Shown piece after piece: positions 1-3,720 of a DNA stretch of 8,165 nt. Position numbers and translations under genes: made by a program. This DNA comes from Candidatus Woesebacteria bacterium UBA5073 (GTDB lineage: Bacteria; Patescibacteriota; Microgenomatia; UBA8517), in NCBI GenBank assembly GCA_002415845.1, contig DIAR01000020.1, positions 643 to 8,807 of the forward strand. The letters are read 5' to 3'. The notes beneath the pieces are model-generated. The model saw only the letters and a list, made by a program, of their open reading frames with translations, made no database searches and was not told the origin of the DNA. How positions within the stretch are numbered: the first letter of the stretch is position 1; each line of letters begins with the position of its first letter.

Positions 1-475
1 CCGCGGCTGCTGGCACAGAGTTAGCAGGTGCTTATTCTCCAAGCGAATTACTGCTTGGCAAAAGTGGTTTACAACCCGAAGGCCTTCATCCCACACGCGG
101 CGTCGCGGCGTCAGACTTTCGTCCATTGCGCACGATTCCCAGTTGCTGCCACCCGTAGGTGTATGGGCCGTGTCTCAGTCCCATTCTGGGGGGTCATGCT
201 CTCACACCCCCTACCCGTCGTAGCCTTGGTAGGCCATTACCCTACCAACAAGCTGATGGGAGATAGGCTCATCCTTCGGTGCGCAGTTAAGCGCTTTCAC
301 CCGGAGGTCTTATGCGGTATTAGCCATCCTTTCGGATGGGTATTCCCCGCCAAAGGGTAGATTCCTATCTTGTACTCAGCCGTTCGCAGCTTGTCTCTTG
401 CGAGACCCGCTCTACTTGCATGCTTAAAGCACGCCGCCAGCGTTCATCCTGGACCAGGATCAAATCCTCAAATGG
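1..475 (-). rRNA. rrs: 16S ribosomal RNA, 5' part (cut by window edge)
   Basis: On the minus strand the sequence runs from a mature 5' end near 475 to the 530 region (GTGCCAGCAGCCGCGG) at base 1. Recognisable 16S landmarks are TTTGATCCTGG, GATGAACGCTGGCGGCGTGC, GGGACTGAGACACGGCCC and GGGATGAAGGCC. About 475 bases cover what takes about 530 in E. coli, so several variable loops are shortened. The exact 5' end is inferred by aligning TTTGATC to E. coli 12-18. Helix 1 and the 338 region carry paired substitutions (see findings), which fits a deep-branching lineage such as Patescibacteria. The rest of the gene lies to the left of the window. Confidence 0.97.
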
Positions 476-476
476 A

Positions 477-515
477 AAGACGGCTTAATACTTTTAAAAA
501 AGTATCAAACGTCTT
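477..515 (-). other. Leader hairpin directly upstream of 16S
   Basis: An interrupted stem lies immediately 5' of the mature 16S end. The outer arms AAGACG (477-482) and CGTCTT (510-515) enclose an inner 8-bp stem, ATACTTTT (488-495) with AAAAGTAT (498-505). It may be a processing or folding element of the pre-rRNA leader. That role is inferred from position. The other side of the classical 16S processing stem would lie beyond the 3' end of the gene, outside this window. Confidence 0.55.
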
Positions 516-539
516 TATTTCATTTCCAGTCATATTTTG

Positions 540-553
540 AATGTCAAAGATCA
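540..553 (-). promoter_or_regulatory. boxA-like rRNA antitermination site
   Basis: The minus strand reads TGATCTTTGACATT, close to the known bacterial rRNA boxA forms (TGYTCTTTRA core; B. subtilis has TGTTCTTTGAAAA). It sits about 65 nt before the mature 16S 5' end, a normal boxA place. In known systems boxA RNA binds NusB/S10 and protects untranslated rRNA transcripts from termination. It is also the last unit of a 7-nt near-repeat, TTTGACC-TTTGATC-TTTGACA. The match is by eye, and a promoter -35 (TTGACA) reading is possible but has no good -10 behind it. Confidence 0.5.
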
Positions 554-728
554 AAGGTCAAAAAGTATCAGGAAACAAGCGACAAATAGGCAGAAAACAC
601 TAACTTTAAAACAAAATGAACAGATTTTCTTTATTTGTAACTTGATGCCTAACGCTTTTAAACTGCTGAAGTTGTTACCCTCTTAAAGGGGGAAGTTAAC
701 CTCGAACCTAAGAGTACCTTTTAAGACT
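554..728. other. Untranslated rRNA leader DNA, no gene seen
   Basis: This stretch lies between the boxA-like site and the upstream terminator. It has stop codons in all useful frames, and no tRNA or convincing promoter was found. The only local structure noted is a weak CCC/GGG hairpin around 677-692. It is most simply the transcribed spacer of the rRNA leader, read on the minus strand. Confidence 0.5.
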
Positions 729-751
729 AAAAAACCGCCCAGATGGCGGTT
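729..751 (-). terminator. Intrinsic terminator in the rRNA leader
   Basis: On the minus strand the arms AACCGCC (745-751) and GGCGGTT (733-739) close a 5-nt loop. They are followed by a U-run that includes two stem bases (734-729). It lies about 70 nt after the strong promoter at 806-833 and points toward 16S, so it would stop or attenuate transcription before the rRNA unless an alternative fold forms. Confidence 0.75.
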
Positions 752-798
752 GCACTTCTGCCTTTCGGCGCATCTGGTACTAGTCTTTTCTCATGTGC
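729..798 (-). ncRNA. Candidate short leader RNA / attenuator upstream of 16S
   Basis: A transcript from the promoter at 806-833 would start near 798 and end at the terminator near 729, about 70 nt. It contains a small GCC-GAAA-GGC hairpin (760-769). CCAGATG (777-771) is exactly complementary to CATCTGG (745-739), which forms the terminator loop and the stem bases next to it. The two folds exclude each other or form a loop pairing, as in attenuators and riboswitch expression platforms. I recognise no known riboswitch class. It could instead be an independent small RNA. Confidence 0.45.
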
Positions 799-805
799 AG
801 AGGTT

Positions 806-833
806 ATTATATCAGAACTTAAGGGTCGGTCAA
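806..833 (-). promoter_or_regulatory. Strong sigma-70-type promoter toward 16S
   Basis: The minus strand has -35 TTGACC (833-828), a 16-bp spacer and -10 TATAAT (811-806). It is the best promoter upstream of the rRNA gene and would start transcription near 798. It fires directly into the leader terminator described separately. Confidence 0.75.
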
Positions 834-852
834 CCCCTTTTTCCCCGATCCC

Positions 853-881
853 TGGAAATAAAGTCCCTGGGATGATAAAAT
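853..881 (+). promoter_or_regulatory. Extended -10 promoter of the tRNA-Glu/tRNA-Lys unit
   Basis: TGA-TAAAAT (873-881) is an extended -10 element. A weak -35 TGGAAA (853-858) lies 17 bp upstream. The -10 ends 11 nt before the tRNA-Glu 5' end, so the precursor would have a very short leader. The same 11-mer TGATAAAATAC precedes tRNA-Gln at 2105-2115. Confidence 0.65.
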
Positions 882-892
882 ACGGCCTGTTA

Positions 893-965
893 GGCCCCAT
901 CGTCTAGTGGACTAGGACACGAGGTTTTCAGCCTTGTAACCTGGGTTCGAATCCCAGTGGGGTCA
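893..965 (+). tRNA. tRNA-Glu (anticodon UUC)
   Basis: A full cloverleaf can be drawn. Acceptor GGCCCCA pairs with TGGGGTC (one G-U). Anticodon stem CGAGG/CCTTG has loop TTTTCAG, giving anticodon TTC. T arm is CTGGG-TTCGAAT-CCCAG. After discriminator A965 the DNA reads CCG, so the 3' CCA is not fully encoded and must be completed by CCA-adding enzyme, unlike the other two tRNAs here. It is probably co-transcribed with tRNA-Lys, 14 nt downstream. Confidence 0.95.
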
Positions 966-979
966 CCGGTTAGTTTTCA

Positions 980-1054
980 GGGCCCATAACTCAATGGTAG
1001 AGTGACTCCCTTTTAAGGAGTAAGTTGAAGGTTCGAATCCTTCTGGGCTCACCA
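980..1054 (+). tRNA. tRNA-Lys (anticodon UUU)
   Basis: Acceptor GGGCCCA pairs with TGGGCTC. Anticodon stem ACTCC/GGAGT closes loop CTTTTAA, giving anticodon TTT. T arm is GAAGG-TTCGAAT-CCTTC. The 3' ACCA (1051-1054) is encoded. It is the second gene of a tRNA-Glu/tRNA-Lys pair. No terminator lies directly behind it; the next one is at 1150-1175. Confidence 0.95.
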
Positions 1055-1068
1055 GTATACCCATAGTC

Positions 1069-1097
1069 TTGACATTTCCCCAAGGTTTGGATATAAT
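1069..1097 (+). promoter_or_regulatory. Full-consensus sigma-70-type promoter
   Basis: TTGACA (1069-1074), a 17-bp spacer and TATAAT (1092-1097) match the consensus at every position. Expected start is about A1104. It would drive the short RNA ending at 1175 and, by readthrough, the Cys-rich gene at 1200. Confidence 0.85.
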
Positions 1098-1103
1098 TCT
1101 TCC

Positions 1104-1175
1104 ACAACAAACAACATGGTACCGATTTCGGTATTCAAAAGAAAATTCCAAGGGCCCTCCAGGGCCTTTTTTTTT
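1104..1175 (+). ncRNA. Candidate ~72-nt short RNA or attenuated leader
   Basis: This is bounded by a perfect promoter and a strong intrinsic terminator. It begins with an unstructured CAA-rich stretch (ACAACAAACAAC), then a hairpin TACCG-ATTT-CGGTA (1120-1133), then the terminator. An ATG at 1116 opens a 27-codon frame whose TAA (1197-1199) abuts the ATG at 1200, so a leader-peptide role is conceivable. That frame has no Shine-Dalgarno site and may be chance. No known RNA family is recognised. Confidence 0.45.
1150..1175 (+). terminator. Intrinsic terminator before the Cys-rich gene
   Basis: Stem GGCCC (1153-1157)/GGGCC (1162-1166) has loop TCCA and is extended by one G-U and two A-T pairs into a run of nine T (1167-1175). 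It would also terminate readthrough from the upstream tRNA pair. Confidence 0.85.
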
Positions 1176-1199
1176 ATCCCTAAAGGGGGTGATGAATAA

Positions 1200-1418
1200 A
1201 TGACTGAGAAAATCAATCTGTGTATTAACCGGGAATGTATTTGTCGTGAATGTAGAACGTGTCCGTTAAATTATCCCTATCCCACATCGGGGCATGTTTC
1301 TACTGTTCATTCCGAAGCCGGTACAAGAACCCAGAAGACAATCGTAAAGGATGCGGAAACATTAAAAAGTCGCTTTGCCCAGAGCGGTGCTTATCTTAAT
1401 TCGGGGGGAATTGGCTAA
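1200..1418 (+). CDS. Small Cys-rich protein of unknown function
   Basis: 72 residues. The first part has a dense cysteine group at C8, C13, C15, C18 and C21 (CINRECICRECRTCPL), which looks able to bind metal or form disulfides. The rest (residues 35-72) is polar with a Gly-rich tail and no cysteine. I do not recognise a family. The start is supported by AAGGGGGTGAT (1183-1193), one mismatch from the ideal AAGGAGGTGAT, with 10 nt between the G-run and ATG. It lies behind a perfect promoter and terminator, suggesting attenuated expression. The stop is 5 nt from the convergent kinase gene stop. It could be a redox or metal-responsive peptide, but nothing in the sequence shows this. Confidence 0.65.
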   Translation: MTEKINLCINRECICRECRTCPLNYPYPTSGHVSTVHSEAGTRTQKTIVKDAETLKSRFAQSGAYLNSGGIG

Positions 1419-1423
1419 ATAAA

Positions 1424-2053
1424 TTAAAAACCTCTTTCCCGACGAATACATTTAGAGGTTTCTAAAAAAACGGCTTCAGCTTCGGGTTCCCCGTCGATGT
1501 GTGTCAGTCTGCCTTCTTTTTCCAGTTTTTTAAGCATTGGTAGAGTTTTGGTGGAATATTCAACTTGCCTCGTTATAAATCTGTCTCCCACATCCTCAGG
1601 TCTGGGAACATCACCCTTTTTAAGATCACTGTCTATTCTTAGTTCGGCTCTTGATTTGGCAGTTTCTTCGGAGACTTCGAAAGAAAGGAAGTGTTTAATG
1701 TCACTTTCAAAAAGGCGGTCAATTTCCGTAAGCTGCCCTATCGTCCTGGGAAAACCGGTAAAGACAAGGGTGGTTATCCCCCCTTCAACTTTATCCCTAA
1801 TCACTTTTTCAACAATTGATACAATGTCTTTGTCGGGAATAAGTCCTCCTGAATCAACATGAGAAACACAAAACTCCAAAGCGTCATGGTATTTGGCGTA
1901 TTCCCCTTTATTGGCTTTAGCTCCCCTGAAGATCTCACCGGTCGAGATTTTAACAGCCGAAGAACCCAAAGCTTCAACAATCAAATCAGCCTGTGTGTCC
2001 TTACCAGCACAGGGTCGGCCATTAATAAAAATGAAAGTTAATTGTTGACCCAT
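1424..2053 (-). CDS. Adenylate kinase-family nucleoside monophosphate kinase
   Basis: 209 residues, the usual size of a short-LID adenylate kinase. The expected reaction is phosphate transfer between ATP and a nucleoside monophosphate (AMP for true Adk) in the cytosol. Motifs in order: P-loop GRPCAGKDT (12-20), STGEIFR (37-43, the STGD-LR motif), GFPRT (100-104, with R103), a short LID containing RPEDVGDRF, then the Y-x3-TLP and HIDGE segments typical of the C-terminal part. Deviations: the P-loop has D19 where Adk has Gly (GKGT), and the DGFPR aspartate is T99. Substrate preference may therefore differ and this may be a paralogue; I give no symbol. The -10 box lies 9 nt before ATG, so the mRNA is probably leaderless. 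Confidence 0.9.
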   Translation of the reverse strand: MGQQLTFIFINGRPCAGKDTQADLIVEALGSSAVKISTGEIFRGAKANKGEYAKYHDALEFCVSHVDSGGLIPDKDIVSIVEKVIRDKVEGGITTLVFTGFPRTIGQLTEIDRLFESDIKHFLSFEVSEETAKSRAELRIDSDLKKGDVPRPEDVGDRFITRQVEYSTKTLPMLKKLEKEGRLTHIDGEPEAEAVFLETSKCIRRERGF

Positions 2054-2062
2054 ACAATAGCG

Positions 2063-2091
2063 AGAATAGATAACATGAAGCTTTTAGTCAA
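2063..2091 (-). promoter_or_regulatory. Promoter of the kinase gene, probably leaderless
   Basis: The minus strand has TTGACT (2091-2086), a 17-bp spacer and TATTCT (2068-2063). Only 9 nt separate the -10 from ATG (2053), so the start site would be about 3 nt before the codon. No Shine-Dalgarno site is present. Its -35 lies where the -35 of the divergent tRNA-Gln promoter would be. Confidence 0.65.
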
Positions 2092-2104
2092 GAAAGGAAA
2101 TATC

Positions 2105-2113
2105 TGATAAAAT
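2105..2113 (+). promoter_or_regulatory. Extended -10 promoter of tRNA-Gln
   Basis: TGA-TAAAAT, 12 nt before the tRNA-Gln 5' end. TGATAAAATAC is identical to the element before tRNA-Glu. There is no clear -35; the appropriate position falls on the -35 of the opposing kinase promoter. Confidence 0.65.
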
Positions 2114-2125
2114 ACAGCTATTCAA

Positions 2126-2199
2126 TGCGGGATCGTCTAATGGCAGGACACAGCCCTTTGGAGGCTGGTATCTTGGTTCGAATCCAAGCCCCGCAGCCA
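2126..2199 (+). tRNA. tRNA-Gln (anticodon UUG)
   Basis: Acceptor TGCGGGA pairs with CCCCGCA, using U1-A72 as in other tRNA-Gln genes; position 7-66 is an A-C mismatch. Anticodon stem CAGCC/GGCTG closes loop CTTTGGA, giving anticodon TTG. T arm is CTTGG-TTCGAAT-CCAAG, discriminator G, and CCA is encoded (2197-2199). The final A of CCA is also the A of the ATG of the next gene. No terminator separates them, so the primary transcript is likely a tRNA-mRNA. Confidence 0.95.
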
Positions 2200-2687
2200 T
2201 GAACACGCTTTTTGTCTGGTCAATAGTAATTGTAGGTATTACGCTTCTTTTGAAGCTATTCTTATTTAAACCCAACAGACCTAGATTTAAATATATTTAC
2301 AAAAAAAAGAATTTCCTAATAAGTGCACCAGAACATGAATTGTTTGATATTTTAGTTGCTTTAGTTGGCAATAAATATCACGTATTTCCTCAAATCCATT
2401 TAGCAACAATACTTGACCATAAAATTGTCGGGCAAAACTGGGTGTCTGCCTTTAGACATATTGACGAAAAATCAGTTGATTTTGTTATATGCGACATAAA
2501 TTATATAAAACCACTTCTAGCAATTGAACTCGATGATAAAACCCATGAATCTAATGTTAGGAAAAACAGGGATGCTGAAGTTGAACAAATTCTTAGCGAT
2601 GCACAGATACCTCTTTTGAGAATTGAAAACAAAGGCTTTTTTGATAAAGAAATAATTGCAACTCAGTTAAACAATTATTTGAAATAA
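2199..2687 (+). CDS. Membrane-anchored DUF2726 protein, possible nuclease fold
   Basis: 162 residues. Residues 4-23 form one hydrophobic membrane segment, followed by a basic stretch (24-37). Residues about 42-150 match DUF2726: HELFDILVALVG, YHVFPQIHLATIL, SVDFVICD, LLAIELDDKTH, IPLLRIEN. The VDF...IELD..H pattern (D94, E110, D112, H116) resembles the catalytic core of Vsr/DUF559-like PD-(D/E)XK folds; nuclease activity is inference. The membrane segment would tether the domain on the cytosolic side. It starts inside the tRNA-Gln CCA, has no Shine-Dalgarno site and no other internal Met. Base composition is clearly AT-richer than its neighbours (14 G/C in 60 at 2281-2340), which suggests transfer. 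Confidence 0.88.
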   Translation: MNTLFVWSIVIVGITLLLKLFLFKPNRPRFKYIYKKKNFLISAPEHELFDILVALVGNKYHVFPQIHLATILDHKIVGQNWVSAFRHIDEKSVDFVICDINYIKPLLAIELDDKTHESNVRKNRDAEVEQILSDAQIPLLRIENKGFFDKEIIATQLNNYLK

Positions 2688-2845
2688 TAAACCCCAGAAA
2701 TTTCTACATTAACAGCAACCATGCTTTTCATGGCCTCATTTTACACCCTGTTTCCCTAAAATGTTATTGATACGTAAAAACATTGCGATAGAAAACTTTA
2801 CTGCCTGAATAAAAGGTTCTAACGTGGTCCCAGACACCCATCAAG

Positions 2846-3106
2846 TTACTTGAGGTCTACTTTTTTCTTTCTGCCGGAGTTCTTCTGTCTTTCCTCTTCT
2901 CTCTGCATCTGTTCTTTTAAGATCATGCCTCTTTTGTACGCTTCATCGTTTAACTTCTTGTCGACCATCTTCTGACACGCAGGGTCAGAACAGGTTGTTG
3001 TCTTGTAATTGACATATCCTCCTTCTACCTTTTCCCGGTAGACCTTGGACACAACTCTGTCCTTTCCACAGCGCGGACAAACATTTCCTAAAGAAACATC
3101 AGTCAT
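2846..3106 (-). CDS. Small zinc ribbon protein
   Basis: 86 residues. Two cysteine pairs, CPRC (C10, C13) and CSDPAC (C39, C44), are spaced like a zinc ribbon. The C-terminal 35 residues are strongly charged and probably helical (KEQMQREEERQK), ending in a basic GRKKK stretch. A nucleic-acid or ribosome contact is plausible but not shown. It lies 18 nt downstream of the RRM gene on the same strand and is probably co-transcribed. No Shine-Dalgarno site is visible; an AT-only run precedes the ATG. I know no specific name for it. Confidence 0.8.
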   Translation of the reverse strand: MTDVSLGNVCPRCGKDRVVSKVYREKVEGGYVNYKTTTCSDPACQKMVDKKLNDEAYKRGMILKEQMQREEERQKNSGRKKKVDLK

Positions 3107-3124
3107 AATTTTTTTTAAAAAACC

Positions 3125-3472
3125 TTAATAGTGTCCTCCACCCCTGTTATATCCTCTGTCATTTCCCCTGTCGTTATATCCTCCACCCCTGTTACCTCCT
3201 CCAAAACCACCCGGTTTTCTTTCTTCCATAGGTCTTGCTTCGGCAACGATTAATTTTCTTCCTCCCAAATCAGTTCCATTCAAAGTTTCAATTGCTTTCT
3301 TGGCTTCCTCTTCGGTCGTCATTTCGACAAAACCAAAACCTTTTGACTGCCCGGTGAACTTGTCCATGATTATAGCCACGGAAACAACTTCTCCTGCTTG
3401 TGCAAATAAAGTCTTTAATTCGTCTTCATTCGAGCTGAAGGGTAAACCTCCTACAAATAATCTTTTAGCCAT
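3125..3472 (-). CDS. RRM-domain RNA-binding protein with Gly/Arg-rich tail
   Basis: 115 residues. One RNA recognition motif occupies residues 3-80, with RNP2 LFVGGL (5-10) and RNP1 KGFGFVEM (44-51), including the aromatic residues that stack on RNA bases. Residues 86-113 form a GGFGGGNRGGGY-type tail like the RGG tails of cyanobacterial Rbp and eukaryotic GRP proteins, which bind single-stranded RNA and often respond to cold. A cold-shock or RNA-chaperone role here is inference. The start is fixed by AAGGTGA (3485-3479) behind AAGA. Promoter at 3585-3593 gives a UTR of about 105 nt with a long inverted repeat. First gene of a pair with the zinc ribbon gene. Confidence 0.95.
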   Translation of the reverse strand: MAKRLFVGGLPFSSNEDELKTLFAQAGEVVSVAIIMDKFTGQSKGFGFVEMTTEEEAKKAIETLNGTDLGGRKLIVAEARPMEERKPGGFGGGNRGGGYNDRGNDRGYNRGGGHY

Positions 3473-3493
3473 TTATAATCACCTTCTTCTTGT

Positions 3494-3576
3494 GCTTAAG
3501 ACGGATAAAAGATTATATCTTTCGAAGTTTCTATCTTTCTATCAAACGTTACTGTTTTATGCAAACAATCTTAAGC
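3494..3576 (-). other. Long-range inverted repeat in the RRM gene 5' UTR
   Basis: GCTTAAGA (3494-3501) and TCTTAAGC (3569-3576) are perfect 8-bp complements that would close most of the leader. Inside is a smaller hairpin, AAAGAT-ATA-ATCTTT. The near arm ends about 10 nt from the Shine-Dalgarno site, so folding could affect ribosome access. Regulatory function is inferred. Confidence 0.4.
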
Positions 3577-3584
3577 TGAAAGCT

Positions 3585-3593
3585 ATTATAACA
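3585..3593 (-). promoter_or_regulatory. Extended -10 promoter of the RRM/zinc ribbon unit
   Basis: The minus strand reads TGT-TATAAT, a full extended -10; no good -35 is seen. Start would be near 3578. A second TATAAT around 3513-3518 has no suitable -35 and lies in the hairpin, so it was not chosen. Confidence 0.6.
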
Positions 3594-3643
3594 TAAGATT
3601 GCCCTATAACCTAAACTGAAGCTAAATTGCCTGAAGATGAGTG

Positions 3644-3698
3644 AAAAATTACCTTGCACTCTCTTTTGGTTTTTAAATACCCGAAGAGGGTGCAAGGT
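3644..3698 (-). terminator. Intrinsic terminator after the pentapeptide gene
   Basis: A 15-bp inverted repeat (3684-3698 with 3651-3665, one C-A mismatch on the minus strand) has an 18-nt loop and is followed on the minus strand by AATTTTT (3650-3644). It begins 22 nt after the stop codon of the pentapeptide gene. On the plus strand the stem pairs fully with one G-U but lacks a clean T-run, so minus-strand use is favoured. Confidence 0.65.
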
Positions 3699-3720
3699 TT
3701 GTTGGAAAAGGGCTTTTTGG

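Noticed and set aside
28..360. Open frame of 110 codons on the plus strand
   Set aside because: It lies entirely antisense inside the 16S rRNA gene.
1114..1135. GGTACCG resembling a piece of a T-box leader
   Set aside because: The leader is only ~72 nt, lacks the specifier stem and the full TGGNACCGCG antiterminator, and no aminoacyl or amino-acid gene follows.
963..1151. Minus-strand frame with a GFEPSTYSLKGS-like peptide
   Set aside because: This is the antisense translation of tRNA-Lys, a well-known false gene; it also covers the promoter at 1069-1097.
2084..2275. Minus-strand frame with a GLGFEPRYQPPKG-like peptide
   Set aside because: Antisense translation of tRNA-Gln, the same artefact.
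2719..2745. Hairpin CCATG-CTTTT-CATGG after the DUF2726 gene
   Set aside because: The stem is only 5 bp with an interrupted T-run, too weak to call a terminator.
2688..2845. Search for a duplicated tRNA-Gln 3' end as an attachment-site repeat
   Set aside because: No copy of CCGCAGCCA or the T-arm sequence was found after the AT-rich gene, so site-specific integration is not supported.
3505..3520. Second TATAAT in the RRM leader as a promoter
   Set aside because: The nearest TTGATA is 22 bp away, too far; the bases are better explained as part of a hairpin.
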